Shown here piece after piece: positions 6,280-6,299 of a stretch of 6,299 nucleotides of DNA. A program made the position numbers and the translations under genes. The DNA is from Deltaproteobacteria bacterium. GTDB taxonomy: Bacteria; Desulfobacterota; Binatia; UBA9968. The notes under the pieces are model-generated. The model was given only the letters and a program-made list of their open reading frames with translations. It was not told where the DNA came from and did not search any database. Numbering within the stretch: the first letter of the stretch is position 1; every line of letters starts with the position of its first letter. The stretch covers positions 1 to 6,299 of the forward strand of contig JAHFAP010000192.1 in the NCBI GenBank assembly GCA_023250495.1, in the 5' to 3' direction.

Positions 6280-6299
6280 CTCTGCCTGAATAGCCGATA

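Noticed and set aside
1..6299. CRISPR arrays, tRNA or rRNA genes, transposases, prophage or defence genes
   Set aside because: No spaced direct repeats, no RNA gene-like folds and no matching proteins were seen on either strand. The window is almost fully explained by metabolic genes.

Overview
The window is a GC-rich, densely packed bacterial segment in which every supported gene lies on the minus strand and reads from right to left. Its core is a coenzyme F420 biosynthesis cluster. In transcription order it holds cofG (deazaflavin FO synthase subunit 1, about 6279-5062), cofD (5049-4129), cofC (4132-3467), cofE (3453-2698) and, after a GC-rich hairpin repeat, npdG (NADPH-dependent F420 reductase, 2612-1953). 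The set covers one half of FO synthesis, activation and transfer of the phospho-acid side chain, glutamylation, and a redox enzyme linking F420 to NADP(H). CofH, the partner of CofG, is not in the window.

Downstream of npdG come three genes of less obvious relation. The first is a frameshifted small two-helix membrane protein (1941-1751). The second is a stand-alone MetE C-terminal-type, zinc-dependent methyltransferase-like protein (1718 or 1706 to 696). The third is a DUF488 protein (672-127). After an AT-rich 68-base gap, a new gene with a strong Shine-Dalgarno sequence starts at 58 and runs off the left edge.

Organism: the split, archaeal-style cofG and cofE genes in a bacterial-looking operon, together with a CCCTCTCCC/GGGAGAGGG interspersed-repeat motif, suggest an uncultivated GC-rich bacterium outside Actinobacteria. 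Candidates are Binatota, Tectomicrobia, NC10 or Rokubacteria-type lineages. This is inference from gene style and cannot be settled here.

How the genes work together: CofG (with CofH) makes FO. CofC activates a phospho-acid (2-phospholactate, phosphoenolpyruvate or 3-phosphoglycerate) with GTP, CofD joins it to FO, CofE adds glutamates, and NpdG reduces the product with NADPH or runs in reverse. No new defence or mobile system is visible. The main points of interest are the frameshifted small membrane gene, the short MetE-like enzyme, the repeat inside the F420 operon, and the absence of a visible dehydro-F420 reductase domain.
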